From Ruegeria pomeroyi (lineage in GTDB: Bacteria; Pseudomonadota; Alphaproteobacteria; Rhodobacterales; Rhodobacteraceae), in the NCBI RefSeq assembly GCF_021405525.1, contig NZ_JAGQAG010000001.1, positions 2,790,001-2,854,000 of the forward strand: DNA of 64,000 nucleotides, read 5' to 3'. The number at the start of each line of letters is the position of its first letter. Position 1 is the first letter of the stretch. The translations under genes were made by a program, and so were the position numbers. Of this stretch, positions 16,405 through 25,808 are shown in pieces. The notes under the pieces were generated by a model that ran no database searches, was not told where the DNA came from, and saw only the letters and a program-made list of their open reading frames with translations.

Positions 16405-17558
16405 CAGTTGTTCTCCTTGTCGCCGGATTTGCGCAGTTCGTTGAGCGGCAGATAGGGCACCACGCCCTGGCTGCCCGCCCCGTCACTGTCCAGGATCACC
16501 TTGTCGATATCGCCCAGCACCTGCTCCATCCGCTCCAGATAGAGACGTTTGCGGGTGACATCGGGCGCCTTGGAATATTCTTCGAGCACCGCCGAGAAGC
16601 GGCTGGCCTCACCCTGGGCCTCGTTGACCACGCGGGCGCGATAGCCTTCGGCCTCTTCCAGCACCTGCGCCGCTTCACCACGCGCACCGGCCAGAACCGT
16701 GTTGGCATAGGCATCGGCCTGTTTTTCCAGCCGGTCGCGTTCCTGACCCGCCGACTGAACCTCGCGGAAGGCATCCTTGACCGGCTCTGGCGGGTCGGCC
16801 CCGTCAAAGTTGACCCGGACGATGTTGATGCCCGAGTTATAGCTGTCCAGCGTCATCTGGATCAGCTCTTCGAGCCGCTCGGCGATGACCGCACGGTCCC
16901 GGTTGAGGATCGGCGCCAGTTCCGACTGCGCGATGATCTCGCGCATGGCCGATTCCGACACCGCCTGAATGGTCTGGCGCGGGTCGCGCAGGTTGAACAG
17001 GAAATTGGCCGGATCGGTGATGTTCCACACCACCTGGAAGTCGATATCGACGATGTTCTCGTCGCCGGTCAGCATCAGCCCGGCATCGCTGCCGCGCCCG
17101 CCCGAGCCGATGGTCTCGGTCTGTTCGACCTTGACCGGGATCACCTCGGCGGTGACCAGCGGCCAGGGCGCAAAGTTCAGACCCTCGGTGCCGATGCCGG
17201 AAAACTCGCCCAGAAACAGTTCCACCGACTGTTCTTCGGGTTTGACGGTATAGAAACTTGCCATACCCCAGAGACCGATCGCAACCACAAGGCCCAGACC
17301 CAGCGTGCCGCGGGTAAAGGCCGGGCCACCGCCACCGCCGCCGGTGCCGCGACCGTTGCCGCCGCCCCGATTGCCGGTTCCGCCGCGTCCGCCCATCAGG
17401 ACACGCAGCTGTTCCTGGCCCTTCTTGACCAATTCGTCGATCTCGGGGATCTGCGGGCCATCACCTTCGGGCGGCCGCTGACCGCCATTGTTTCCCCTGT
17501 TTCCGCCGCCACCGGAAGAGCCTCCGCCCCCCCAGGGGCCACCTGAGTTGCCCGCCAT
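16404..17558 (-). CDS. hflK: HflK, SPFH-domain modulator of FtsH
   Basis: A 384-aa partner of HflC. It begins with a glycine-rich tail (GGPWGGGGSSGGGGNRGNN and a second Gly/Arg-rich run near residue 55-75). A transmembrane segment (LGLGLVVAIGLWGMASFYTV) and the SPFH domain follow, with VKPEEQSVELFLGEF and NIVDIDFQVVWNITDP. A long helix contains ADAYANTVLAGARGEAAQVLEEAEGYRARVV. The start at 17558 has AAGGAGA. The two Gly-rich blocks on the cytosolic side are more extensive than in enteric HflK. Confidence 0.95.
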   Translation of the reverse strand: MAGNSGGPWGGGGSSGGGGNRGNNGGQRPPEGDGPQIPEIDELVKKGQEQLRVLMGGRGGTGNRGGGNGRGTGGGGGGPAFTRGTLGLGLVVAIGLWGMASFYTVKPEEQSVELFLGEFSGIGTEGLNFAPWPLVTAEVIPVKVEQTETIGSGGRGSDAGLMLTGDENIVDIDFQVVWNITDPANFLFNLRDPRQTIQAVSESAMREIIAQSELAPILNRDRAVIAERLEELIQMTLDSYNSGINIVRVNFDGADPPEPVKDAFREVQSAGQERDRLEKQADAYANTVLAGARGEAAQVLEEAEGYRARVVNEAQGEASRFSAVLEEYSKAPDVTRKRLYLERMEQVLGDIDKVILDSDGAGSQGVVPYLPLNELRKSGDKENN

Positions 17559-17632
17559 CTGGTTTCCGTCTCCTTGTTGTTCACACGGCCGTGACCGGCC
17601 TGTTCCTTAACCTGAGCATTTCGCTCCGTAAA

Positions 17633-18991
17633 TCAAGCGCTGCGGACCGGTTGCCGCAGGGTGACCAGTTCTTCGGCCATTACCGGGTGAACCGCAACCG
17701 TCCGGTCGAAGTCCTCTTTGGTGGCGCCCATCTTGACCGCGATGCCGGCCAGCTGGATCATCTCGCCCGCGCCGGGTGCCACGATATGACAGCCCAATAC
17801 CTTGCGCGTGGCCTTGGACACGATCAGTTTCATCAGCACCCGCTGGCTGCGCCCGGCAAAGGCGGTCTGCATCGGCTTGAACGAGGTCGCATAGATCTCG
17901 ACGGGCTCCTGCGCCGCGGCGTCTTCCTCGCTCAACCCCACGGTGCCCATCTCGGGCTGGGTAAAGATCGCGGTCGGGATCAACTCGTGATCGACCGGTG
18001 TCGGCTTGCCCCGGAACACGGTGTCGACAAAGGCCATGCCCTCGCGGATCGCAACCGGGGTCAGGTTGACCCGGTCGGTCACGTCCCCGATGGCATAGAT
18101 CGAGGGCACCGCCGTCTGGCTGTAGTCATCCACCACGATCTGACCCTTGCGGCCCAACTCGACGCCCAGCCCCTCAAGCCCCAGATCGTCGGCATTGGGC
18201 ACCCGGCCAGTGGCGAACATCACCTGGTCGAACAGCTCTTCGTCGCCATTGGTGGCCTTGACCCGGATCCGGTCGCCCTCGCGTTCCATCTCGAGCACGT
18301 TGGTGCCCAGATGCAGCTTAATGCCGTTCTGGCACATCTCCTCGCTGACCAGCCCGCGCGCCTCGTCATCGAAACCGCGCAGGATCTGGGCGCCGCGATA
18401 ATACTGGGTCACCTCGACGCCCATACCATTCATGATGCCCGCGAATTCGCAGGCGATGTAACCACCGCCCACGATCAGCATCCGCTCGGGCAGCTTCTCC
18501 AGATGGAAAATCTCGTTCGAGGTTATGCCCAGCTCAGCGCCCTTGATCTCGGGCTTGACCGGACGGCCGCCGGTGGCGATCAGGATATGTTTCGCGCTCT
18601 TGCGGGTGCCGTCGGACAGTTCGACCGTATGGGCATCGACCAGCCGCGCGCGGGTGTCGAAGGTCTCGACCCCGTTGTTCTTGAGGATGTTGCGATAGAC
18701 GCCTTCCAGCCGGTCCAGCTCTTTGTACAGCTTGGTGCGAAACACGTCCCAGTCGAACGCTCCCGGCTGGATGCCCCAGCCATAGGCCTGCGCGTCCTCG
18801 ACCATGCCGGCATATTCGCTGGCGAACACCATCAGCTTTTTCGGCACGCAGCCCCGGATCACGCAGGTGCCGCCATAGCGGTCCTCTTCGGCCAGTGCCA
18901 CCTTGGCCCCGGTCTCGCCCGCCGCAACGCGCGCCGCGCGCACGCCGCCCGAACCGCCGCCGATGACAAAAAGGTCGTAGTCAAAACTCAT
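17633..18991 (-). CDS. gor: Glutathione-disulfide reductase
   Basis: A 452-aa FAD/NADPH flavoenzyme that regenerates reduced glutathione. The FAD motif GGGSGGVRAA is at residues 11-20. The redox-active pair Cys43/Cys48 lies in GGTCVIRGCVPKK. The NAD(P) motif is VGGGYIACEFAG. The second FAD motif is IYAIGDV, and the C-terminal active-site HP/E block is VAVHPVMAEELVTL. The GCVPKK form and the length are those of glutathione reductase rather than dihydrolipoamide dehydrogenase (GCIPSK). It follows rpiA on the same strand with a 141-bp gap. Confidence 0.95.
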   Translation of the reverse strand: MSFDYDLFVIGGGSGGVRAARVAAGETGAKVALAEEDRYGGTCVIRGCVPKKLMVFASEYAGMVEDAQAYGWGIQPGAFDWDVFRTKLYKELDRLEGVYRNILKNNGVETFDTRARLVDAHTVELSDGTRKSAKHILIATGGRPVKPEIKGAELGITSNEIFHLEKLPERMLIVGGGYIACEFAGIMNGMGVEVTQYYRGAQILRGFDDEARGLVSEEMCQNGIKLHLGTNVLEMEREGDRIRVKATNGDEELFDQVMFATGRVPNADDLGLEGLGVELGRKGQIVVDDYSQTAVPSIYAIGDVTDRVNLTPVAIREGMAFVDTVFRGKPTPVDHELIPTAIFTQPEMGTVGLSEEDAAAQEPVEIYATSFKPMQTAFAGRSQRVLMKLIVSKATRKVLGCHIVAPGAGEMIQLAGIAVKMGATKEDFDRTVAVHPVMAEELVTLRQPVRSA

Positions 18992-19132
18992 CTATTCGCC
19001 TCGTAGTCCCGCCGCTGCCCTGGCGGGCGGCGGCCTTTTGATCCTGTGCCGGCCGGTCGGCCCTGCATGAGTTGTTCACATATGGCCGACCCTGCCGAAA
19101 ACAACGCCGATCACACCCGCGTGAGCGCCCGC

Positions 19133-19921
19133 TCAATCCGCCAGATCGGTAAACAGGTTGTCGCTTTCGACAAAATCGAGCCGGTCATGTTCCACCGTGC
19201 CCTGGTTGATGTCGCGGATTTCCACCCGCCCGTCACCATGGCCCACCACGACCGTGTCACAAATGTCGATGAACAGGCCATTTTCCACCACGCCGGGGAT
19301 CTGGTTCAGCACCAGCGCCACCTGACGGGCATTGCCGATCCGTTGCAGGTGCAGGTCCAGGATATGATTGCCCTCGTCGGTGATGAACGGCGTGTCGCCG
19401 TTCATCCGCAAGGTCGCCGTCCGCCCCAGCACATCCATCGAGATCAGCGTCTCCTCCAACAGCGCCTGGGTGGTCTGCCAGCCGAACGGGATCACCTCGA
19501 CTGGCAGGGGAAAGGCGCCCAGACGGCCCACTTCCTTGCCGACATCGGCAATCACCACCATCTGGTCCGAGGCTGTCGCCACGATCTTTTCGTGGAGCAG
19601 CGCGCCGCCGCCGCCCTTGATCAGGTTCAGGTCGCCATCGAACTCATCGGCCCCGTCGATGGTGATATCCAGCCAGCGCGCCTCGTCCAGCGTGATGATC
19701 TCGATCCCCACCTCGCGCGCCAGCTGCGCGGTGCGGGTCGAGGTCGGAACGCCGCGCATCTTCAACCCTTCGTTGCGCACCATCTCGCCGAGGCAGCGCA
19801 CCAGCCAGGCGGCTGTGGACCCTGTCCCGAGGCCGACCCTCATACCATCCTCGACCAGATCCGCCGCCCGCTTGGCGGCAACGAATTTCGCCTTGTCGAT
19901 GGGCGAGAGTTCTCCGGTCAT
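19133..19921 (-). CDS. rpiA: Ribose-5-phosphate isomerase A
   Basis: A 262-aa cytosolic enzyme interconverting ribose 5-phosphate and ribulose 5-phosphate in the pentose phosphate pathway. Family motifs are present: GLGTGSTAAWLVRCLGE, TIDGADEFDGDLNLIKGGGGALLHEKIVA (landmarks DGADE and KGGGGAL with the catalytic Glu in HEK), and VGRLGAFPLPVEVIPFG. It is ~40 residues longer than the E. coli enzyme, with additional C-terminal residues, as is usual in alphaproteobacteria. The neighbour gor uses NADPH that this pathway helps to supply. Confidence 0.96.
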   Translation of the reverse strand: MTGELSPIDKAKFVAAKRAADLVEDGMRVGLGTGSTAAWLVRCLGEMVRNEGLKMRGVPTSTRTAQLAREVGIEIITLDEARWLDITIDGADEFDGDLNLIKGGGGALLHEKIVATASDQMVVIADVGKEVGRLGAFPLPVEVIPFGWQTTQALLEETLISMDVLGRTATLRMNGDTPFITDEGNHILDLHLQRIGNARQVALVLNQIPGVVENGLFIDICDTVVVGHGDGRVEIRDINQGTVEHDRLDFVESDNLFTDLAD

Positions 19922-20013
19922 GGCAGTATCCCCTGTCGATGATTGCCAGCGTTATACGCAACGCCCCGCCCAACTGCGAGACCAAATCCGGCCGTCAGCC
20001 CCAGACCCGCCCC

Positions 20014-20445
20014 TCAGCCCCGTTGCATATTGCCGATCACCCGGCGCATCAGTGCGATGAATGTCGCGCGCTCTGCCGCGTCCAGACCCGCCAGCGCCTG
20101 CGCATTCTGCGCCCCTGCCGCCGCCTTGGCCTCTGCCTCGAGCGCGCGGGCGCGGTCGGTCAGATGGATCAGCCGGGCGCGGCGGTCCACCTCGGACGGC
20201 AAGCGCCGGATCAGCCCGTCCCGCTCCATCCGCTTGAGCGTATTGGCCATGGTCGCCTGCTCCACATCCAGCGCGGCAGTCAGGTCGGCCTGGGTACGCC
20301 CGTCGCTGTGCCATAGCTCCAGCAACACCATGAACTGCGCCGGGGCGAGGCCCAGCGGCTGGATGCGCCGCGCCAGCCCCGCCGCAAAGAGCCGCGCCAT
20401 GTGATTGGCCAGATACCCGGCCGAATTGTGTTGAAACTGATCCAT
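20014..20445 (-). CDS. MarR family transcriptional regulator
   Basis: A 143-aa winged-helix repressor. The HTH region is DGRTQADLTAALDVEQATMANTLKRME and the wing DGLIRRLPSEVDRRARLIHLT, quoted as landmarks QADLTAALDVEQATM and EVDRRARLIHLT. There is no cysteine, so thiol sensing is excluded; a phenolic or lipophilic ligand is more likely. It is divergent from a membrane-protein gene, and the 76-bp gap contains two identical 12-bp palindromes, which makes autoregulation and control of the neighbour very likely. Confidence 0.9.
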   Translation of the reverse strand: MDQFQHNSAGYLANHMARLFAAGLARRIQPLGLAPAQFMVLLELWHSDGRTQADLTAALDVEQATMANTLKRMERDGLIRRLPSEVDRRARLIHLTDRARALEAEAKAAAGAQNAQALAGLDAAERATFIALMRRVIGNMQRG

Positions 20446-20465
20446 GGCATCGGTTTACTCCTTGC

Positions 20466-20503
20466 ATAGCATGCTATACAAGTCCATTTAAATAGCATGC
20501 TAT
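20466..20503. promoter_or_regulatory. Twin operator for the MarR regulator
   Basis: ATAGCATGCTAT occurs twice, at 20466-20477 and 20492-20503. Each copy is a perfect palindrome, and the centres are 26 bp apart (about 2.5 helical turns). They fill the gap between the divergent marR-like gene (start 20445) and the membrane-protein gene (start 20522). The first copy has TTG/CAA flanks. Confidence 0.8.
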
Positions 20504-20521
20504 TCAAAAGGAGACCCCGCC

Positions 20522-20959
20522 ATGAAACTCAAACTGCACGCGCTGAGTGGCGGCATCGCACTGCTCACCATCGCCTGTTTCTGGACCTCGACCGCGCTGG
20601 TCGAGCTGCTGGGCACCCATGCCCAGATCGCGCGGGTCAAGACGGCGATCCTTTACGGCATGGCGCTGCTGATCCCGGCCATGGCCACAGCTGGCGCCAC
20701 CGGCGCGGCCTTGGGCAAGGGCTGGCGCCTGCCCGAGGTTGCTGCCAAATCGCGGCGGATGAAGTTGATCGCCGCCAACGGGTTGCTGGTCCTGCTGCCC
20801 AGCGCCGTGTTCCTCGCCCTCCGCGCCAATGCGGGCCAGTTCGACACGCTCTTTTATGCGGTGCAGGCGCTGGAACTTCTGGCTGGGGCCACCAACATCA
20901 CCCTGCTGACGCTGAACCTGCGCGCCGGTCTGGCCTTGCGCCGCCGCCGCGCGGGGTGA
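20522..20959 (+). CDS. Four-helix membrane protein controlled by the adjacent MarR
   Basis: A 145-aa protein with four hydrophobic stretches, beginning LHALSGGIALLTIACFWTSTALVEL (landmark only) and with a basic C-terminus RRRRAG. I do not recognise a curated family; the size and topology resemble small DUF-type membrane proteins. AAGGAG precedes the ATG. Divergent pairing with marR across twin operators suggests it is the regulator's main target, perhaps a tolerance or efflux accessory protein. No conserved charged residues point to a transport mechanism. Confidence 0.65.
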   Translation: MKLKLHALSGGIALLTIACFWTSTALVELLGTHAQIARVKTAILYGMALLIPAMATAGATGAALGKGWRLPEVAAKSRRMKLIAANGLLVLLPSAVFLALRANAGQFDTLFYAVQALELLAGATNITLLTLNLRAGLALRRRRAG

Positions 20960-21046
20960 CACCGAACCGGGCAAGGCCCTGCCGGACCCCGCCGTTTTTG
21001 GGCCACTTCCCTGAATGTGCTATGGTCGCGGTAAGGGACCAAACGC

Positions 21047-21823
21047 ATGCTGCAATTCGACGACGACACCGCCCGCATTCTGGAGGATGCCTATCAGGGT
21101 GCCGATATCACCCGCCGCCGCCGCGCCAGTTTCGACGCACTGGCCCCGGCCCCGGGCGAGCACCTGCTGGATCTGGGCTGTGGCAACGGCCTCTTGACAC
21201 TCGACCTGTCCCGCGCGGTGGGCGACATCGGTCATGTGCTGGGTCTTGATCCCAGCACCGACATGCTCGACCTCGCGCGGGCCCGCTGCGCCGATCGCGG
21301 CAATGTCGCCTTCCTGGAGGGCCACGCCGAGGCGCTGCCCTGCGATGAAAACAGCCTCGACGGCGCGGTCTCGCTGCAAGTGTTCGAATACTTCCACGAC
21401 ATGCGCCCACCGCTGGCCGAACTCTTTCGCGCCCTGAAACCCGGTGGACGGCTGGTGATCGGCGACATGCACTGGGATACGCTGACCTGGCACAGCGACC
21501 GACCCGCGCGCATGGTCGAGATGTGCCGCATCTGGGACCGCCACCTCGCTTGCCGCGATGTGCCCGCGCGGCTGCCTGCGCTGCTGGCCGAGGTCGGGTT
21601 TCGCACGGTTAGCACGACGCCGCTTGCCTTTTGCGACACACAGCTACGCCCCGACGGGCTGGCCGCGATGATGATCCGCCTGATGACCGCCTATGCCATC
21701 CAGACAGACGCAATGCCCGAACCCGAGGCGCGATCCTGGGCACAGGAGCAGCAGGAGCTGGCACGCGCGGGGCGGTTCTTCTTTTCCCTGACCCATTTCG
21801 TCTGTCAGGCGCAGAAACCGTGA
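21047..21823 (+). CDS. Class I SAM-dependent methyltransferase
   Basis: A 258-aa soluble protein. SAM-binding motif I is LLDLGCGNGLLTLDLSRA (residues ~38-55), followed by the acidic end of strand beta 2 in VLGLDPSTDMLDLARARC, motif II-like EGHAEALPCDENSLDGAVSLQVFEYF and the post-motif LKPGGRLVIGD. This is the Methyltransf_11 layout used by UbiE-like and many natural-product or arsenite methyltransferases. The acceptor is unknown. The 87-bp gap upstream carries no obvious site, and the gene may form its own unit. Confidence 0.86.
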   Translation: MLQFDDDTARILEDAYQGADITRRRRASFDALAPAPGEHLLDLGCGNGLLTLDLSRAVGDIGHVLGLDPSTDMLDLARARCADRGNVAFLEGHAEALPCDENSLDGAVSLQVFEYFHDMRPPLAELFRALKPGGRLVIGDMHWDTLTWHSDRPARMVEMCRIWDRHLACRDVPARLPALLAEVGFRTVSTTPLAFCDTQLRPDGLAAMMIRLMTAYAIQTDAMPEPEARSWAQEQQELARAGRFFFSLTHFVCQAQKP

Positions 21824-21905
21824 CTCGCGGCAAGCTTACGCGTTTCCGATGGGAAACGTCGCAATCGGTGAATGCAGAATCGCCCGTGCATCTTATATCG
21901 GGGGC

Positions 21906-22607
21906 ATGACCGCGCCCTATCGCCTGCATTACGCCCCCGACAACGCCTCGCTGGTGATCCGGCTGGCGCTGGAGGATATGGGTCTGCCCTATGAAACCAT
22001 GCTGGTGGACCGCACCAGCCGGGCGCAGGACAGCGCCGCCTATCGCGCGCTCAACCCCGCCGGGCTGATCCCGGTGCTGGAAACCCCGCAGGGTCCGGTC
22101 TTTGAAACCGCCGCCATCCTGCTCTGGCTTGCCGATACGCATGGCCAACTTGCCCCCGCGCCTGCCGATCCGGCGCGCGGCGCCTTCCTGAAATGGCTGT
22201 TCTTCGCCTCGAACACGCTGCATGCGGATATGCGGATGTTGTTCTATCCCGACAAATACATCGCCGAGGCTCAGGTCGAGACGCTGCGCGCGGGCCTGCG
22301 CCCGCGCCTGCGCACCCATCTGGCCCTGCTCGATGCCGTGGCGGCAGGGGCGCCGGACTGGCTGTCGCCCGCCACCCCGTCCATCCTGAGCTGGTATCTC
22401 GCCTGCCTGTTGCGCTGGCTGGCGCTCTATCCGCAGGACAGCGACCGCTCCTGGTTCGCCGCCACCGACACGCCGCATCTGCACCGCATCCTCGCAGCGC
22501 TGGAAACCCGCCCCGCCACCCGTGCCGCTCAAGTGGCCGAGGGGCTGGGCGACACCCCGTTCACCGCCCCCCATCACGCAAACCCGCCAGAAGGTTCGGC
22601 TACCTGA
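21906..22607 (+). CDS. Glutathione S-transferase family protein
   Basis: A 233-aa GST-like protein. The N-terminal domain has YRLHYAPDNASLVIRLALEDMG, LNPAGLIPVLETPQGPVFETAAILLWLAD (landmarks NPAGLIPVL and ETAAILLWLAD). The C-terminal helical domain has WLFFASNTLHADMRMLFYP and SPATPSILSWYLACLLRW. The ATG at 21906 sits just before the conserved first strand. Its stop is one base before the sdaA start, so the pair is probably cotranscribed. The substrate is unknown. Confidence 0.83.
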   Translation: MTAPYRLHYAPDNASLVIRLALEDMGLPYETMLVDRTSRAQDSAAYRALNPAGLIPVLETPQGPVFETAAILLWLADTHGQLAPAPADPARGAFLKWLFFASNTLHADMRMLFYPDKYIAEAQVETLRAGLRPRLRTHLALLDAVAAGAPDWLSPATPSILSWYLACLLRWLALYPQDSDRSWFAATDTPHLHRILAALETRPATRAAQVAEGLGDTPFTAPHHANPPEGSAT

Positions 22608-22608
22608 T

Positions 22609-23982
22609 ATGTTCCTCTCCGTCTTCGACATGTTCAAAGTGGGCATCGGCCCGTCCTCGTCGCACACCATGGGGCCGATGGTGGCCGCCGCGCGCTTCCT
22701 TGACATGATGCGCGCCTCACCCTTCGAGTTTCATGGGGTCAAGGGCTCGCTACATGGCTCGCTGGCCTTTACCGGCGTGGGCCATGCCACCGACCGCGCC
22801 ACCATCCTTGGCCTCGCGGGCTTTGTCCCCGATAGCTATGACAACGACAAGGCAGAGGAAGCGCTGGCCGCGATCCACGCGACACATACAGTGACGCCCG
22901 AGGGGCTGCCGGAGCTGGCCTTCGACCCCAAGCGCGACCTTGTCTTCGACTATGACCACACCCTTCCGGGCCATGCCAACGGCATGATCCTGATGGCCAC
23001 CGACGCCCAGGGCGACGTGATCCTGCGGCAGGTGTTCTATTCCGTCGGCGGCGGCTTTGTCCTGACCGAAGAGGAACTGGCCCAGGGCAAGGACAGCAAT
23101 GACGGCCCGCCTGTCCCCTACCCGTTCAAATCCGCCGCCGAGATGCTGGAGATGGCTGCCGCATCGGGCAAGTCCATCGCCCAGATGAAACGGGCCAACG
23201 AGATCGCGCGTGGCTGCGAGGTCTCTTTCGCCAGGGGCACGGCGCGGCTCTGGGAAGTGATGAACAACTGTATCGAACGCGGACTGGCCACCGATGGCAT
23301 CCTGCCCGGTGGCCTCAATGTGCGCCGCCGCGCCAAGGGGATCCATGACGCGCTGGTGGCCGAACGCGGCATGAACCTGAACGCGCCGCACACGATCAAC
23401 GACTGGATGAGCGTCTATGCCATGGCGGTGAACGAGGAAAACGCCGCTGGCGGCCAGGTTGTGACCGCCCCCACCAACGGTGCGGCGGGCACCCTGCCCG
23501 CGGTGCTGCGCTACTACCTCGACCACGTGCCGGGCGCGGCGCCCAGCCATGTCGAGGATTTCCTGCTGACCGCCGCCGCCATCGGCGGGCTGGTCAAGTA
23601 CAATGCCTCGATCTCGGGCGCCGAAGCGGGATGTCAGGCCGAGGTCGGCAGCGCCGCCGCCATGGCGGCGGCAGGCCTCTGCGCGGTGATGGGCGGCACG
23701 CCCGAACAGGTGGAAAACGCCGCCGAAATCGCGCTGGAACATCACCTCGGCATGACCTGCGATCCGGTCAAGGGTCTGGTTCAGGTGCCCTGTATCGAAC
23801 GCAACGGTCTGGCCGCGATCAAGGCGGTCTCGGCAGCTTCGCTGGCCTTGCGCGGCGACGGCAAGCATTTCGTGCCGCTGGATGCGGTGATCGAGACCAT
23901 GCGCCAGACCGGTGCCGACATGCACGAGAAATACAAGGAGACCTCGCTGGGCGGGCTCGCAGTCAATGTTCCGAACTGCTGA
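22609..23982 (+). CDS. sdaA: L-serine ammonia-lyase (4Fe-4S)
   Basis: A 457-aa single-chain L-serine dehydratase giving pyruvate and ammonia. The N-terminal beta domain begins [21 protein letters not shown]. The C-terminal alpha domain contains [68 protein letters not shown]. The cysteines in these last two blocks are the [4Fe-4S] ligands. The length fits the fused bacterial form. The cluster makes the enzyme oxygen-sensitive. A hairpin chain lies 8 bp past the stop. Confidence 0.96.
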   Translation: MFLSVFDMFKVGIGPSSSHTMGPMVAAARFLDMMRASPFEFHGVKGSLHGSLAFTGVGHATDRATILGLAGFVPDSYDNDKAEEALAAIHATHTVTPEGLPELAFDPKRDLVFDYDHTLPGHANGMILMATDAQGDVILRQVFYSVGGGFVLTEEELAQGKDSNDGPPVPYPFKSAAEMLEMAAASGKSIAQMKRANEIARGCEVSFARGTARLWEVMNNCIERGLATDGILPGGLNVRRRAKGIHDALVAERGMNLNAPHTINDWMSVYAMAVNEENAAGGQVVTAPTNGAAGTLPAVLRYYLDHVPGAAPSHVEDFLLTAAAIGGLVKYNASISGAEAGCQAEVGSAAAMAAAGLCAVMGGTPEQVENAAEIALEHHLGMTCDPVKGLVQVPCIERNGLAAIKAVSAASLALRGDGKHFVPLDAVIETMRQTGADMHEKYKETSLGGLAVNVPNC

Positions 23983-23989
23983 GGCGGGC

Positions 23990-24060
23990 GCCATTTTCTG
24001 ACACAGAAAATGGCCCAGAAAATCTGCGATTTTCTGTCCCGGAATTTTGCAAAAATTCCG
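23990..24060. repeat. Chain of three small-loop hairpins (element B2)
   Basis: GCCATTTTCTG/CAGAAAATGGC with loop ACA (23990-24014), CAGAAAATC/GATTTTCTG with loop TGC (24016-24036) and CGGAATTTT/AAAATTCCG with loop GCA (24040-24060). Located right after the sdaA stop. Same design as 543-613, with different stems. Confidence 0.75.
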
Positions 24061-24117
24061 CTTCTTGTGAGCGACGTTACGCTTGTATCACCCTGAACGG
24101 GAAACTAGCGTCGCACA

Positions 24118-25032
24118 ATGACCGCCGACCGCCCCCTTCTGGGCATCGTCCTGATGCTTGGCTTCTGCGTGCTCGCCCCGATGGGCGATGCGCTGGCCAA
24201 GCTGTTGGGCGGCACCATGCCCACAATGCAGCTTCTGCTGGTGCGCTTTGCCATTCAGGCCGTGGTCCTGATCCCGCTGGTCCAGGCCACCGGGCGGCCC
24301 TGGCAGTTGCGCGGGCGGCTCTTGCGTCTGACCGCCCTGCGCACCGCTCTGCATATCACCGGCATCTGGGCGATGTTCACCGCCTTGCGCTATCTGCCGC
24401 TGGCAGACGCCATCGCCATCGCCTTTGTCATGCCCTTCATCATGCTGCTGCTGGGCAAGTACGTTCTGGGCGAAGAGGTTGGCCCCCGCCGCCTTGGCGC
24501 CTGTATCGTTGGCTTTGTCGGCACGCTTCTTGTGATCCAGCCCAGCTTTGCCGAGGTCGGCCTGCCCGCCCTTCTGCCGCTGCTGGTGGCGGTGGTCTTT
24601 GCCCTCTTCATGCTGGTCACACGGCAACTGGCCAAGGATACCGACCCGATCGCGCTTCAGGCGGTCTCGGGCGTCATGGCGAGCCTGGTGCTGGCTCCGG
24701 TCCTGCTGCTCGGCCACCTCTCAGGGGTCGAGGCGCTTACCTTTGTCGCACCCTCAGGAGAAACGATCTGGCTGCTCCTCTCCATCGGCTTGCTCGGCAC
24801 CGCAGCGCATCTGTTGATGACCTGGTCGCTGCGCTATGCGCCTTCGGCGACGTTGGCGCCGATGCAATATCTGGAGATCCCCGTCGCCACCGCCATCGGC
24901 TGGCTGATCTTCCGCGACCTGCCCAACGGGCTGGCGGCATTGGGCATTCTGATCACAATGGCGGCTGGCCTCTACGTCATCCTCCGCGAGCAGGCCACCG
25001 CCCGCAGCGCGGCGACAGGAACCAGCGGATAA
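24118..25032 (+). CDS. EamA/DMT superfamily transporter
   Basis: A 304-aa inner-membrane protein with ten predicted helices in two EamA repeats. Landmarks are LGFCVLAPMGDALAKLLGG, ADAIAIAFVMPFIMLLLGKYVLGE and SATLAPMQYLEIPVATAIGWLIFRD. This resembles the S-adenosylmethionine/RhaT-like branch seen widely in roseobacters; the substrate cannot be set. The 3' end overlaps the convergent thiN gene by 56 bp. Confidence 0.85.
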   Translation: MTADRPLLGIVLMLGFCVLAPMGDALAKLLGGTMPTMQLLLVRFAIQAVVLIPLVQATGRPWQLRGRLLRLTALRTALHITGIWAMFTALRYLPLADAIAIAFVMPFIMLLLGKYVLGEEVGPRRLGACIVGFVGTLLVIQPSFAEVGLPALLPLLVAVVFALFMLVTRQLAKDTDPIALQAVSGVMASLVLAPVLLLGHLSGVEALTFVAPSGETIWLLLSIGLLGTAAHLLMTWSLRYAPSATLAPMQYLEIPVATAIGWLIFRDLPNGLAALGILITMAAGLYVILREQATARSAATGTSG

Positions 25033-25669
25033 CCCCGTCCAGCGCCCCGCGCGGCACGATCGCCAGCAAGCCCGGCCCGTCTGACTCGATCTGCACCGGC
25101 CCGGTCGCCCGGTTCGAGGTGCCGATCTGACCGTCGGGTGCCATCACGAACCCGTCGAGCGGCCAGAACAGCCCCTCGGACCGCGCCGTCACCGGCACCA
25201 GCGGGAACAATGACACGACATCGCCCGGCACCAGATCCAGCTCCAGCCGGGGCGGCAGGTGAAAGACCGCCTCGGACGCGCCGAGCAGCACGCAAGGACG
25301 ATCCGCATGTCGCACCATCGCATTGAATGTGGCCAGCTGATGATCCACCCGTGCACCCAGAAATCCGACCCCCAGCACAAGTGGCGCCGAGATATGGCGC
25401 AGAGCCTTGTCGAAATCGGTGCTGTCCTGCTCGGAAATCGAATGAAGCCGCTCGTCAGGGATGCGGACGCGGTGCAATGCCGGCAGGCTATCCATATCCC
25501 CGATGACAGCATCGGGCATCCGCCCTTGCGCCAGCGCCACCAGCGCGCCACTATCGGCGGCGACCAGTGTTCTGGCGCGCTCTAGCGCCAACTCCAGGTC
25601 CTCCGGACCAATATCCCCGCCCCCAACAAGGGTAACCGGTTCCGATTTCTCAACAATCGCGGTATTCAT
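24977..25669 (-). CDS. thiN: Thiamine diphosphokinase
   Basis: A 230-aa enzyme transferring pyrophosphate from ATP to thiamine. Landmarks are VTLVGGGDIGPEDLELAL, VAADSGALVALAQG, DAVIGDMDSLP, SEQDSTDFDKALRHI and VGFLGARVDHQLATFNAM, all in the family order; the acidic GDMDS and DSTDFDKAL blocks bind Mg-ATP. The C-terminal beta domain has SEGLFWPLDG and GTSNRATGPVQIES. Its 3' end overlaps the transporter gene on the opposite strand. No TPP riboswitch is seen upstream, consistent with a salvage kinase. Confidence 0.93.
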   Translation of the reverse strand: MNTAIVEKSEPVTLVGGGDIGPEDLELALERARTLVAADSGALVALAQGRMPDAVIGDMDSLPALHRVRIPDERLHSISEQDSTDFDKALRHISAPLVLGVGFLGARVDHQLATFNAMVRHADRPCVLLGASEAVFHLPPRLELDLVPGDVVSLFPLVPVTARSEGLFWPLDGFVMAPDGQIGTSNRATGPVQIESDGPGLLAIVPRGALDGVIRWFLSPRCGRWPARGG

Positions 25670-25808
25670 GGCTGGATTGTCGCCCCCTCAGGAAACAGGA
25701 CATATTGTAGTCACAAAATGATACGCTCATTTGCACAGAATCGGGCCGAAATTGACGCCCAAGGGATGGTAAACGCTTAGGCACAACTATGTAGAGGACG
25801 AGCATCCC

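Noticed and set aside
17591-19006. 471-aa open frame opposite gor
   Set aside because: Antisense of a clearly identified gene, with no signal or domain of its own.
25670-25808. TPP riboswitch before thiN
   Set aside because: The conserved CUGAGA and ACCUGA blocks are absent.
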